A stretch of 64,000 nucleotides of DNA from positions 1 through 64,000 of the forward strand of contig CAWIOX010000017.1 in NCBI GenBank assembly GCA_963837775.1. The letters are read 5' to 3'. Origin of the DNA: CAWIOX01 sp963837775 (lineage in GTDB: Bacteria; Pseudomonadota; Gammaproteobacteria; Burkholderiales; Burkholderiaceae_D). The notes below the pieces were generated by a model. That model worked only from the letters and a program-made list of their open reading frames with translations. It made no database searches and was not told the DNA's origin. Position numbers and translations under genes: made by a program. Below are positions 41,656 through 50,323 of this stretch, in pieces; positions within the stretch are counted from its first letter, which is position 1; each line of letters starts with the position of its first letter.

Positions 41656-42437
41656 AGCCCATTTCATCGCGGGACAATCCGCTTTATAAAGAATTGAAAC
41701 ACCTGGCAACCAGTTCGCAAGCGCGGCGCAAGGCGCGGCGCACGCTGCTTGATGGCGTGCATTTGTGCGAGGCTTACCTGGAGCACGCAGGACTGCCGGT
41801 GTTGTGCGTGGTGAGTGAGTCAGCCGTGCATCATCATGAAGTCGCTGCACTCCTGGTGCGCTGCGACACTTCCCGTATCCAGTGCATCGTCATGCCGGAT
41901 GCGCTTTACCATGCACTGAGCCAGGTCGAACATGGCGTTGGCCTGCTGTTCGTGATCGAGACGCCAGAACCGGCATTTCCGCAAGTATTGATGCAATCCG
42001 CAGTTCTTCTCGATAATCTGCAGGATCCGGGCAATATGGGCTCCATTTTACGCAGTGCTGCCGCAGCCGGAATTGAACAGGTATTTTGTTCCGTAGGGAC
42101 GGCATTTACCTGGTCGCCGAAAGTGCTGCGGGCCGGCATGGGCGCACATTTTCTACTGGACATCTACGAGGGTGTTGATCTGATCCCGTTGATTCAAAAT
42201 GCAGGCATTCCCGTCATCGCCACCAGCTCGCATGCACAAAACAGTATTTATCAGGCAAATCTGGCACAACCTGTAGCCTGGTTGTTCGGGCATGAAGGGC
42301 AGGGCGTGGCTGAAGATTTGCTTGGACTTGCAAGCGAGCAGGTCGGGATTCCACATCAGGGCAATATGGAGTCACTAAATGTGGCTGCTGCAGCGGCAGT
42401 CTGTTTCTTCGAGCAATTGCGGCAACGACAAGCCTGA
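41652..42437 (+). CDS. TrmH/SpoU-family RNA 2'-O-methyltransferase
   Basis: 261 aa. An N-terminal L30e-like substrate-binding domain (~1-95) is followed by the SPOUT knot: DNLQDPGNMGSILRSAAAAGI (motif 1), WLFGHEGQGV (motif 2) and IPHQGNMESLNVAAAAAVC (motif 3). The target RNA (23S rRNA or tRNA) is not determinable; RlmB-like enzymes are closest. Translationally coupled to rnhB. Confidence 0.88.
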   Translation: MKPISSRDNPLYKELKHLATSSQARRKARRTLLDGVHLCEAYLEHAGLPVLCVVSESAVHHHEVAALLVRCDTSRIQCIVMPDALYHALSQVEHGVGLLFVIETPEPAFPQVLMQSAVLLDNLQDPGNMGSILRSAAAAGIEQVFCSVGTAFTWSPKVLRAGMGAHFLLDIYEGVDLIPLIQNAGIPVIATSSHAQNSIYQANLAQPVAWLFGHEGQGVAEDLLGLASEQVGIPHQGNMESLNVAAAAAVCFFEQLRQRQA

Positions 42438-42502
42438 CATTGCCGTGTCAAAATTTGGGTTCGGTATTGCGGTAGCCAATGCCAAACCTTATCGACATCA
42501 AA

Positions 42503-43352
42503 TCAATAGGCTCGCTGATCGGATTTAATCTCTTGCAAAATCGTGGTGGATATTTCTTCAATCGATTTTGTGGTGGAGGACAACCACCGTATCCCCTCAC
42601 GCTTCATCATCGCTTCGGCCTCATTGACCTCGTAGCGGCAATTCTCGATCGATGCATATTTGCTGCCCTGGCGTCGCTCATGGCGGATTTCGGACAAGCG
42701 CTCCGGCGTGATGGTCAGGCCGAAAATCTTGCTCTTGTATGCCAGCAGGCCGGACGGTAGTTTGCCGCGCTCAAAATCTTCCGGGATCAATGGATAATTC
42801 GCCGCCTTGATTCCATACTGCATGGCCAAAAACAAGCTGGTCGGCGTCTTGCCGGAACGCGACACACCCGACCAGGATCACGTCGGCGATAGATAAATTC
42901 TTGTGGGACTGTCCATCATCGTGCATGAGCGAATAGTTGATCGCTTCAATCCGGTTTTTGTACTCATCCGAATCGGCAATATTGTGGCTGCGACCAATCG
43001 TATGCGTCGATTTAACCCCCAACTCTTGCTCCAGCGGATCCACAAATGTCTGGATCAAATCCATGTACATGCCCTTGGAGTTGCGAATGATGCTAGACAA
43101 TTCCGTTTTCACCAGTGTCGAGAAGACGATCGGACGCTTGCCATCCAGTGTGAATGCCTCATTGATTTTGCGCAGCGCATCATATGCTTTGTCGACGTCA
43201 TCGATAAAGGGGAGGCGTATTTGTTTAAACCGCAAATTGAACTGGGTCAGGACAGCGTGACCGAATGTTTCTGCAGTAATCCCGGTGCCATCTGAAACGA
43301 AAAAAACTGTCCTGTCAAAAGGACTCTGGGGTGTTAGTGTGCTGTCTGCCAT
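42503..43352 (-). CDS. ppsR: PEP synthase regulatory protein (one-base frameshift as given)
   Basis: Bifunctional kinase/pyrophosphorylase that inactivates and reactivates PEP synthase by phosphorylating its threonine. The N-terminal half starts TVFFVSDGTGITAETFGHAVL. The P-loop GVSRSGKTPTS is broken: the first frame reads ILVGCVAFRQD and the second starts SRSGKTPTSLF. Deleting one base of CCC at 42867-42869 restores a 282-aa protein. Divergent from its target gene ppsA (176 bp), as is usual. Confidence 0.9.
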
Positions 43353-43528
43353 GGTAGTTGTTAGAGTGTGATCTTAAAAAGTCAGGTCGGGATTCGTTAA
43401 AATGGCATCGCACCATGTAAAATGGCGATCAATAAATTCCATCTGATTGTACTGCCACAAGAATAACAAAAAGTTCAGTGCAATGAGAATGCGCGCAAAG
43501 ATTTCTTATCATCAAACTAGAGGTTGTT

Positions 43529-45952
43529 ATGTCTAATGCAGTTACTGGGGTCACCCCGGAGGCCACTTACGTCGCCTCCTTTGAGCACTTGCGCATGACG
43601 GATGTGGAATCCGTCGGTGGCAAGAATGCCTCTTTAGGTGAAATGATCAGCCAACTGGCTGGTGCCGGTGTCCGTGTGCCCGGTGGATTTGCCACTACCG
43701 CGCAAGCATTCCGAGATTTCCTGTCATACAGCATCGACGGCGGCAAGCCACTGGCCGATCGCATCGCTGATCGCCTTGAAACATTGAACATCGACGATGT
43801 ACGCGCGCTGGCCGTAGCCGGTGCAGAGATTCGTCAATGGATCATCGACACGCCGTTTCAACCGCGTCTCGAAAAAGAAATTCATGAATACTATCAGCAA
43901 CTGGTAGCAGATTCATCCGCAGAGATGTCGTTTGCGGTGCGTTCTTCCGCCACCGCGGAAGACTTGCCGGATGCATCATTCGCAGGTCAGCAGGAGACTT
44001 TCCTGAACGTGGTTGGGATTGACAACGTACTGGAAGCGATGAAGCATGTATTTGCTTCACTCTACAATGATCGCGCCATTTCTTATCGCGTCCATAAGGG
44101 TTTTACCCACGCTGAAGTCGCCTTGTCAGCCGGTGTGCAGCGCATGGTCCGCTCGGATCTCGGCGCAGCAGGTGTGATGTTCACCATGGATACCGAGTCC
44201 GGCTTCAGGGATGTCGTTTTCATCACATCCAGCTATGGTCTCGGCGAGACAGTGGTGCAGGGCGCCGTCAATCCCGACGAGTTTTACGTGCACAAGCCCA
44301 TGTTGGAAATGGGAAAATCCCCGGTGATTCGCCGTAACATCGGCTCCAAGCTGATCAAGATGGAATTCACCGGCGAAGCCAAGGCTGGCCGTTCCGTCAA
44401 GACAGTCGATGTGTCTATCGAGATGCGCAATCGCTATTCGCTGACCGATGCAGAAGTCGTTGAATTGGCAAAATATGCGGTCATCATCGAAAAACACTAT
44501 GAACGCCCGATGGACATCGAGTGGGGCAAGGATGGTCGCGACGGCAAGTTGTATATCCTGCAAGCGCGTCCTGAAACAGTCAAGTCGCAACAAAAATCAA
44601 CCGATGCTCAGCAGCGCTTCAAGCTCAAGGGTTCCAGCACAGTATTGACGTCTGGTCGTGCCATCGGCCAGAAAATTGGTGCCGGCCCGGTGCGCGTCAT
44701 TCTGGATGCCGCTGACATGGAGCGCGTCCAGCCCGGCGATGTACTGGTGGCCGACATGACCGACCCTAACTGGGAGCCGGTGATGAAGCGCGCATCGGCC
44801 ATCGTCACCAACCGCGGCGGTCGTACCTGTCATGCAGCAATTATTGCGCGTGAACTGGGTGTGCCTGCGGTCGTGGGTTGCGGCGATGCTACCGACTTGC
44901 TCAAGGATGGCAATTTCGTCACCGTTTCTTGCGCAGAAGGCGATGAAGGCCGGATTTATGACGGCCTGCTGGAAACGGAAATCACTGAGGTGGAGCGCGG
45001 CGAACTGCCGAAGTTGCCATTGAAGATCATGATGAACGTCGGCAACCCGCAATTGGCTTTCGACTTCCAGTCGATTCCGAATGCCGGTGTCGGCTTGGCT
45101 CGTCTGGAATTCATCATCAACAACAACATCGGCGTTCATCCTAAAGCAATTCTGGAATACCCGAATATCGATGCCGACTTGAAAAAAGCGGTCGAATCGG
45201 TTGCGCGCGGCCATGCATCTCCAAAAGCGTTCTATGTCGACAAACTGGCGGAAGGCATTGCGACCATCGCTGCTGCTTTCTGGCCTAAACCAGTCATCGT
45301 GCGCATGTCCGATTTCAAATCGAATGAGTACAAGAAACTCATCGGCGGCTCGCGCTACGAACCGGATGAAGAAAATCCGATGTTGGGCTTCCGCGGTGCC
45401 GCACGTTATCTGGCCGATGATTTTGCCGAAGCGTTCGAGATGGAATGTCTGGCGATGAAGCGGGTCCGTAACGACATGGGCCTGACCAATGTTGAAATCA
45501 TGATCCCATTTGTGCGCACTCTGGGCCAGGCGGAAAAAGTAATTGCCTTGCTGGGTAAAAATGATCTGAAGCGCGGCGAAAATGGTTTGCGCGTCATCAT
45601 GATGTGTGAAGTGCCGTCGAATGCGATTCTGGCCGAACAGTTCCTCGAACATTTCGACGGCTTCTCGATCGGTTCGAACGATTTGACCCAGCTCACGCTG
45701 GGCCTGGATCGCGACTCCGGCATGGAATTGCTGGCAGCGGATTTCGACGAGCGTGACCCGGCGGTACGTGCCTTGTTGTCCAAGGCGATTGCCGCTTGCC
45801 GTGCGCAAGGCAAATACGTTGGCATTTGCGGTCAGGGGCCATCCGATCACCCCGACTTTGCTGAGTGGCTGATGAAAGAAGGCATCGAATCGATCTCGCT
45901 GAACCCGGATTCAGTAATCGATACCTGGAAGAAACTGGGCGGCGCTCAGTAA
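43529..45952 (+). CDS. ppsA: Phosphoenolpyruvate synthase
   Basis: 807 aa. Converts pyruvate + ATP to PEP + AMP + phosphate for gluconeogenesis. ATP-grasp N-terminal domain (VGGKNASLGEM; RSSATAEDLPDASFAGQQET). Swivelling phosphohistidine domain with TNRGGRTCHAAIIARELG, and a C-terminal PEP-binding barrel ending GICGQGPSDHPD with the catalytic Cys. The regulatory Thr precedes the catalytic His in that motif, matching the adjacent ppsR. AGAGG ribosome-binding site. Confidence 0.97.
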   Translation: MSNAVTGVTPEATYVASFEHLRMTDVESVGGKNASLGEMISQLAGAGVRVPGGFATTAQAFRDFLSYSIDGGKPLADRIADRLETLNIDDVRALAVAGAEIRQWIIDTPFQPRLEKEIHEYYQQLVADSSAEMSFAVRSSATAEDLPDASFAGQQETFLNVVGIDNVLEAMKHVFASLYNDRAISYRVHKGFTHAEVALSAGVQRMVRSDLGAAGVMFTMDTESGFRDVVFITSSYGLGETVVQGAVNPDEFYVHKPMLEMGKSPVIRRNIGSKLIKMEFTGEAKAGRSVKTVDVSIEMRNRYSLTDAEVVELAKYAVIIEKHYERPMDIEWGKDGRDGKLYILQARPETVKSQQKSTDAQQRFKLKGSSTVLTSGRAIGQKIGAGPVRVILDAADMERVQPGDVLVADMTDPNWEPVMKRASAIVTNRGGRTCHAAIIARELGVPAVVGCGDATDLLKDGNFVTVSCAEGDEGRIYDGLLETEITEVERGELPKLPLKIMMNVGNPQLAFDFQSIPNAGVGLARLEFIINNNIGVHPKAILEYPNIDADLKKAVESVARGHASPKAFYVDKLAEGIATIAAAFWPKPVIVRMSDFKSNEYKKLIGGSRYEPDEENPMLGFRGAARYLADDFAEAFEMECLAMKRVRNDMGLTNVEIMIPFVRTLGQAEKVIALLGKNDLKRGENGLRVIMMCEVPSNAILAEQFLEHFDGFSIGSNDLTQLTLGLDRDSGMELLAADFDERDPAVRALLSKAIAACRAQGKYVGICGQGPSDHPDFAEWLMKEGIESISLNPDSVIDTWKKLGGAQ

Positions 45953-45970
45953 ACCCGTTTTTGCCACTAG

Positions 45971-46001
45971 AAAACGCGAGCTTCATGCTCGCGTTTTTTT
46001 T
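45971..46001 (+). terminator. rho-independent terminator of ppsA
   Basis: AAAACGCGAGC-ttcat-GCTCGCGTTTT followed by more T. An 11-bp perfect stem, 18 nt after the ppsA stop. Confidence 0.93.
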
Positions 46002-46119
46002 GATCTATGATGTAACTGCAGCATTATTTCTTGCTATCACTCAACAATCATAGGGTGGTTTTTATTCCCAGTGCACTGATTGATAGTATTTTTGTCCATG
46101 CTAAGAAAAGGAATTGCAG

Positions 46120-46551
46120 ATGTTGGATTGGATGGTCTGGTTCGGTTTGGCAGGTATCGTAGTGATATGTGAGCTATTCACCGGCACGTTTTATTTGCTG
46201 ATGATTGCTCTGGGATTTGCGGCCGGCGGTGTGGCGGCATTGCTCGGCGTTCGTTTCGAGTTGCAAGTGATGGTTGCTGCAGCGGTCGGCGCGAACACGG
46301 CCTATTTACTGCGCAACAGCAGATTTGCCAAATCGCGAAAGATTTCAGCCTCACGCGACCCGAATGTCAATCTTGATATCGGGCAAGTGTTGCGCGTTGA
46401 GAAATGGGAAGGCAGCCATGCACGGGTGATGTATCGCGGCGCTCTCTGGGATATCGATCTGGCTCCCGGCTCACATGCCGAGTCCGGTGAGTTTGTCATC
46501 ATTGAAATGCGCGGCAGTCATCTTGTCGTCAGTAATAATAAACATCAATAA
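46120..46551 (+). CDS. NfeD-like membrane protein
   Basis: 143 aa. Two or three N-terminal membrane helices (~5-65) and a C-terminal OB-fold domain (~90-138: GQVLRVEKWEGSHARVMYRGALWDI), the NfeD short form. ATG at 46120 is preferred over the in-frame TTG six bases upstream because AAGGAA precedes it by 7 nt. NfeD proteins partner the SPFH protein encoded 11 nt downstream and support membrane microdomain function. Confidence 0.88.
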   Translation: MLDWMVWFGLAGIVVICELFTGTFYLLMIALGFAAGGVAALLGVRFELQVMVAAAVGANTAYLLRNSRFAKSRKISASRDPNVNLDIGQVLRVEKWEGSHARVMYRGALWDIDLAPGSHAESGEFVIIEMRGSHLVVSNNKHQ

Positions 46552-46562
46552 AAGGACGTTTT

Positions 46563-47525
46563 ATGGAAATCAGTTTCGGCAATATTACTTTTATCCTGCT
46601 TGTGATGGCAATCGTGTTCGTCTTCAAAACCATCAATGTCGTGCCGCAACAGCATGCGTGGGTGGTTGAGCGTTTCGGTAAGTACCATGGGACGCTGGGG
46701 CCAGGCCTGAATATCGTTCTGCCATTCATCGATCGGATTGCCTATAAGCACTCACTGAAAGAAATCCCGCTGGATGTGCCGAGCCAGGTGTGTATCACCA
46801 AGGACAATACGCAGTTGCAGGTGGATGGCATTCTGTATTTTCAGGTGACAGACCCGATGCGCGCTTCGTACGGTTCCTCGAACTATATCGCGGCGGTTTC
46901 GCAACTGGCGCAAACCACGCTGCGCAGCGTGATCGGCAAGATGGAACTCGACAAGACTTTTGAAGAGCGCAGTCACATCAATCAGAGCATCGTCAGTTCG
47001 ATTGACGAGTCGGCCGCCAACTGGGGTGTCAAAGTATTACGGTATGAAATCAAGGACTTGACGCCACCCAAGGAAATTTTGCACTCGATGCAGGCGCAAA
47101 TCACCGCAGAACGCGAAAAGCGGGCGTTGATAGCCGCATCCGAGGGACGCAAGCAAGAGCAGATCAATATTGCTACCGGCGAACGCGAGGCTTCGATCGC
47201 CAAATCCGAAGGCGAGAAGCAGGCCTCGATCAACCGCGCGCAAGGGCAGGCCGCGGCCATTTTGGCAATCGCGCAAGCCAGTTCGGAGGCGCTGCGCATC
47301 ACCGCGGCAGCAATCCAGCAGCCCGGCGGGTCGGATGCCGTCAATTTAAAGGTGGCTGAGCAATATGTCAGCGCTTTCTCCAATCTGGCCAAGACCAATA
47401 ATTCGATCATTGTTCCAGCCAATATGGGTGATATCAGCGGCTTGATAGCGACGTGCGATGCAGGTGGTGAAGTCACAGAAATGACAGGCGAACTGATGGA
47501 CTCAACAGGCTGTCGAGTGCGTTGA
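46563..47525 (+). CDS. qmcA: SPFH/stomatin-family membrane protein (QmcA-like)
   Basis: 320 aa. A single N-terminal membrane segment (~5-25) is followed by the SPFH/Band 7 domain (VPQQHAWVVERFGKYHGTL, then LQVDGILYFQV). A coiled-coil region at ~180-240 (AEREKRALIAASEGRKQEQ) and a Gly/Ala tail complete it. Forms oligomeric rings in membrane microdomains and modulates proteases such as FtsH. Forms a two-gene operon with the NfeD gene; AAAGGA precedes the ATG. Confidence 0.88.
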   Translation: MEISFGNITFILLVMAIVFVFKTINVVPQQHAWVVERFGKYHGTLGPGLNIVLPFIDRIAYKHSLKEIPLDVPSQVCITKDNTQLQVDGILYFQVTDPMRASYGSSNYIAAVSQLAQTTLRSVIGKMELDKTFEERSHINQSIVSSIDESAANWGVKVLRYEIKDLTPPKEILHSMQAQITAEREKRALIAASEGRKQEQINIATGEREASIAKSEGEKQASINRAQGQAAAILAIAQASSEALRITAAAIQQPGGSDAVNLKVAEQYVSAFSNLAKTNNSIIVPANMGDISGLIATCDAGGEVTEMTGELMDSTGCRVR

Positions 47526-47559
47526 TGGTGGCTTTCCTGCCAGGATGACAATCTGGGAG

Positions 47560-47636
47560 TGAAAATATACTCCTGCCTGTATATTTTTAGATGCTTATAA
47601 CTATTGCGGGTATGGCATATTTTCATGTCATACCCC
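47560..47636 (+). repeat. Double-hairpin 3' element, copy E
   Basis: The clearest two-stem copy. Stem 1 is AAAATATAC (47562-47570) with GTATATTTT (47579-47587). Stem 2 is GGGTATG (47608-47614) with CATACCC (47629-47635), extended inward by four more pairs. It lies 35 nt after the SPFH gene, in its orientation. Confidence 0.8.
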
Positions 47637-47727
47637 TTATATTTTATTGATTTAAAACGATGTGCCGATCAAAACCTGCAATTCCAGTGTTGTACGGGAT
47701 GGCAGGCTTCAAGTTACGGAGCAGAGA

Positions 47728-48195
47728 TCAGCGCCTGTGCTGCTTCATGATTTTCTGCTGTTCACGCTGCCAGTCGCGCTCTTTCTCGGTTTCGCGTTTG
47801 TCGTGCATTTTTTTACCTTTGGCCAGGCCGATTTCGCATTTGACGCGGCCGTTCAGGAAATGCAAATTGAGCGGAACCAGTGTGTAGCCGGAACGCTCGA
47901 CTTTGCCGATCAACTTGCTGATTTCAGCCTTGTTGAGCAGGAGTTTGCGGGTGCGAACGGCATCGGGGTGGACGTGGGAAGAGGCCGTCGGCAGGGCGCT
48001 GATATGGGCGCCGAACAGGTAAATTTCACCATCGCGGACGATGACGTATGCCTCTTTCAGTTGCACGCGTCCGTCTCGGATGGATTTAACTTCCCAGCCG
48101 TGCAGGACGATACCCGCCTCAAAGCGCTCCTCGATAAAGTAGTCGTGAAAAGCTTTTCTATTATCAACAATGGTCATGGAATGGTGTTCGAGCAC
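47728..48195 (-). CDS. smpB: SsrA-binding protein SmpB
   Basis: 155 aa. Delivers tmRNA to stalled ribosomes (trans-translation). Core motifs: NRKAFHDYFIEERFEAGIVLHGWEVKSIR, then LKEAYVIVRDGEIYLFGAHI, and the basic C-terminal tail (KGKKMHDKRETEKERDWQRE) that enters the decoding site. Divergent from ratA by 50 bp, as in many Proteobacteria. Confidence 0.96.
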   Translation of the reverse strand: MLEHHSMTIVDNRKAFHDYFIEERFEAGIVLHGWEVKSIRDGRVQLKEAYVIVRDGEIYLFGAHISALPTASSHVHPDAVRTRKLLLNKAEISKLIGKVERSGYTLVPLNLHFLNGRVKCEIGLAKGKKMHDKRETEKERDWQREQQKIMKQHRR

Positions 48196-48245
48196 GAGTC
48201 GGTTAAAATTTCAGTTTTGCGATTCTATCAAATGGTTGATATTCA

Positions 48246-48677
48246 ATGGCAGTTGTACATAAAACAGTGATATTAGGTTACAGCGCAGAACAAATGTTCG
48301 CACTGGTTGATTGTGTAGAGGATTACCCAAAATTCTTGCCTTGGTGTGGTGGCGTGGAAGTGCGTCAGCGCGAGGAAAACAAACTGGTGGCCACGATTGC
48401 CATACACTACCATGGCGTGCGGCAGTCCTTCACCACAGAAAACACGAATGTGCCATCAACTTCGATGAATATGCACCTACTGGAAGGTCCGTTCAGGCAA
48501 CTAAATGGAAACTGGACCTTCAAGGCGCTACGGGCGGATGCCTGTAAGGTTGAATTTAATTTGCAATATGAGTTTTCCAGCAAGATCCTGGAAAAAATCA
48601 TCGGGCCAGTATTCAGTGTCATCGCCAATGGTTTTGTTGACTCCTTTTGCAAGCGTGCGGAGACGATTTATGGCTAA
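48246..48677 (+). CDS. ratA: RatA/Coq10-like START-domain protein
   Basis: 143 aa, a single helix-grip (START/Bet v1-like) domain: YSAEQMFALVDCVEDYPKFLPWC at the start and ANGFVDSFCKRAETIYG at the end. In E. coli the family was described as a toxin blocking 70S formation; homologues act as ubiquinone-binding Coq10. The ubiquinone-related role is the safer guess. It overlaps rnfH by 8 nt. Confidence 0.88.
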   Translation: MAVVHKTVILGYSAEQMFALVDCVEDYPKFLPWCGGVEVRQREENKLVATIAIHYHGVRQSFTTENTNVPSTSMNMHLLEGPFRQLNGNWTFKALRADACKVEFNLQYEFSSKILEKIIGPVFSVIANGFVDSFCKRAETIYG

Positions 48678-48984
48678 GCCATCTCTATTGCATGTGCAAG
48701 TGTGTTTCGCTAAATCGGACAAGCAGTTACTGCATGATTTGAATGTGTCCGAGGGGACAACCTTGCACGAGGCCATCAGGCAGAGCGGAATCCTGTTGGA
48801 GGCGCTCGATATCGACCTGGGGACTTTCCGCGTTGGCGTTTATGGCAAGCTCAAAGCCCTTGATGCAGTCTTGCAGGAGGGGGATCGTGTGGAAATCTAT
48901 CGGCCGCTAATTGCAGACCCAAAAGAATCGCGCCGTAGACGAGCCCAGAAAAAAGAAGAGGACCATGCCAGTCAAATTGGCTGA
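48670..48984 (+). CDS. rnfH: RnfH-family ubiquitin-like protein
   Basis: 104 aa from ATG at 48670 (MAKPSLLHVQVCFA). UPF0125/RnfH ubiquitin-like beta-grasp fold: VSEGTTLHEAIRQSGI, GVYGKLKALDAVLQEGDRVEIYRPL and a basic tail (PKESRRRRAQKKEE). Role unknown; the pairing with ratA is widely conserved. The frame is open upstream to 48505, but this is a shadow of ratA. Confidence 0.88.
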   Translation: MAKPSLLHVQVCFAKSDKQLLHDLNVSEGTTLHEAIRQSGILLEALDIDLGTFRVGVYGKLKALDAVLQEGDRVEIYRPLIADPKESRRRRAQKKEEDHASQIG

Positions 48985-49006
48985 TCAAAAATTTCAATAA
49001 GCATAA

Positions 49007-49549
49007 TCATTTGCAGTCGCCAAGAATTTTCCGGGTGTCCTTGGCTTCCTGCGCGCGCTGCATATCGTTCAAGTACGCGCGCTCGCCATTCTTATCGGTG
49101 CGCGCAATCCGCTGACCAGAATCCAGTGCCTTTTGATAGTCGCGCGCACGTTCGCAATTCTTGCTCTTGTCTGCCGCCATTTGCTTTTCTTCGGCGGCTT
49201 TTTTGTCTTTCTCTGCCTGTTCTATTTTGCGCTTCTGGAAATCCATGTTTTTTTCCACTGTGGTCATGGGGATTTTCATTTTACTAACCGCCGGGTTGCC
49301 TACAGCCTCGCCTTCGATACCGCCCACGACAGGGTCGCCTAGTGGCGCTAAAGACGGCGTACGCGCGGCAACACCAGGCGCCTTCACGATGCGGCTATCG
49401 GGCACAGAGGTGGGCGGCGGCATGTCGGAATACTGCTTGACCCCTTTATCATTGAGCCATACATATTGCGCGAATGCGCTCCCGGACAGGCTTAATATGG
49501 CCAGTGCCGCAGCCATTGCAGTGATTCGTTTGCAGCCTGAAGAGTTCAT
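49007..49549 (-). CDS. Secreted DUF4124-domain protein
   Basis: 180 aa from ATG at 49549 (AGGAtt upstream). A signal peptide ends SAFA. The DUF4124 core follows directly: QYVWLNDKGVKQYSDMPPP. A Lys/Glu/Ala-rich coiled coil (~100-140) and a tail with a cysteine pair (KNCERARDYQ...GDC) complete it. Function of the family is unknown. Convergent with rnfH, 22 bp apart. Confidence 0.82.
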   Translation of the reverse strand: MNSSGCKRITAMAAALAILSLSGSAFAQYVWLNDKGVKQYSDMPPPTSVPDSRIVKAPGVAARTPSLAPLGDPVVGGIEGEAVGNPAVSKMKIPMTTVEKNMDFQKRKIEQAEKDKKAAEEKQMAADKSKNCERARDYQKALDSGQRIARTDKNGERAYLNDMQRAQEAKDTRKILGDCK

Positions 49550-50323
49550 CGGCAATCCTGGTTGATTCTTTAAGTAGTAACGGGAGATCTAGATTAGTTA
49601 CCGATATGGTTGGCGGCCCTGCCTGATGAACTGCACACTAGTGCATGCGATTATCGAAAGGCCGCATATTTCAAGTCGTGTGAAGCACTGACTCAAAATC
49701 TTGCTGCAAACGAGGATGGCTACAGGCAGCAACTTGTATTGCAGGTTAACACGCCATGCAATTCGCCGAAACCTAGATTCCAACAAAATTATTATATAGA
49801 AAAACTGGCCTAGGGAAAGTACATGGCTTGAGGACTTCATTTCATTGGTTAAGCATTGAATTTGCTTATGGATTTACAGGAGTCTAGTGATCTGGCTTAT
49901 CACTTCATTTCCCATAATCCGACAGTTGCTGAAACGATTGCAGATGAAGTATTGGTAACGCATCTTGGTAAGCTGTGAAGCATGGCATCAAGCACCGGCT
50001 CTTTAAGTGGCCATTCCATCCTTGCACTTGGAGGGCTTTGTTTGCCAGTACGCCACGTATCGATCCGGCTCAGCGTCAGAAAAAATCATGCTGGACGCCC
50101 AGGCTTTGATCCAATAATCGTTGTCCGGATGCTGTAGAGCGCTAGAGAATGGAAATTTCTGTATTGGAGCCTTTTGAAGGGGGGGGCTCATCTGTCACTA
50201 TGTTCGTGGAATTGTTTAAAAATTCAATTCGCATTGGCTCTGAGCACAAGTGTACTTAACAGACGGTTTTGCATGGGAAACGACTTTTCTGTATAATTCT
50301 GTTTTGCGCCAATAGGAATTACG
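49550..50323. other. 770-bp gene-poor interval upstream of guaB
   Basis: Several short frames occur on both strands, none with family features or a ribosome-binding site. These include 49868-49978, 36 codons with an oddly protein-like translation (LAYHFISHNPTVAETIADEV). The right end holds the guaB promoter. The rest may be decayed accessory DNA; nothing else is recognised. Confidence 0.4.
50269..50297 (+). promoter_or_regulatory. sigma-70 promoter of guaB
   Basis: TTGCAT (50269-50274), 17-nt spacer, perfect TATAAT (50292-50297), about 26 nt before the guaB ATG. The predicted start site leaves a very short leader. Confidence 0.78.

Noticed and set aside
44597..45850. 417-codon minus-strand frame opposite ppsA
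   Set aside because: Shadow of ppsA, with His/Arg/Phe-rich low-complexity translation.
49598..49840. 80-aa minus-strand ORF before guaB
   Set aside because: No ribosome-binding site or recognisable domain, and an overlapping antisense frame of similar length; no support for either.
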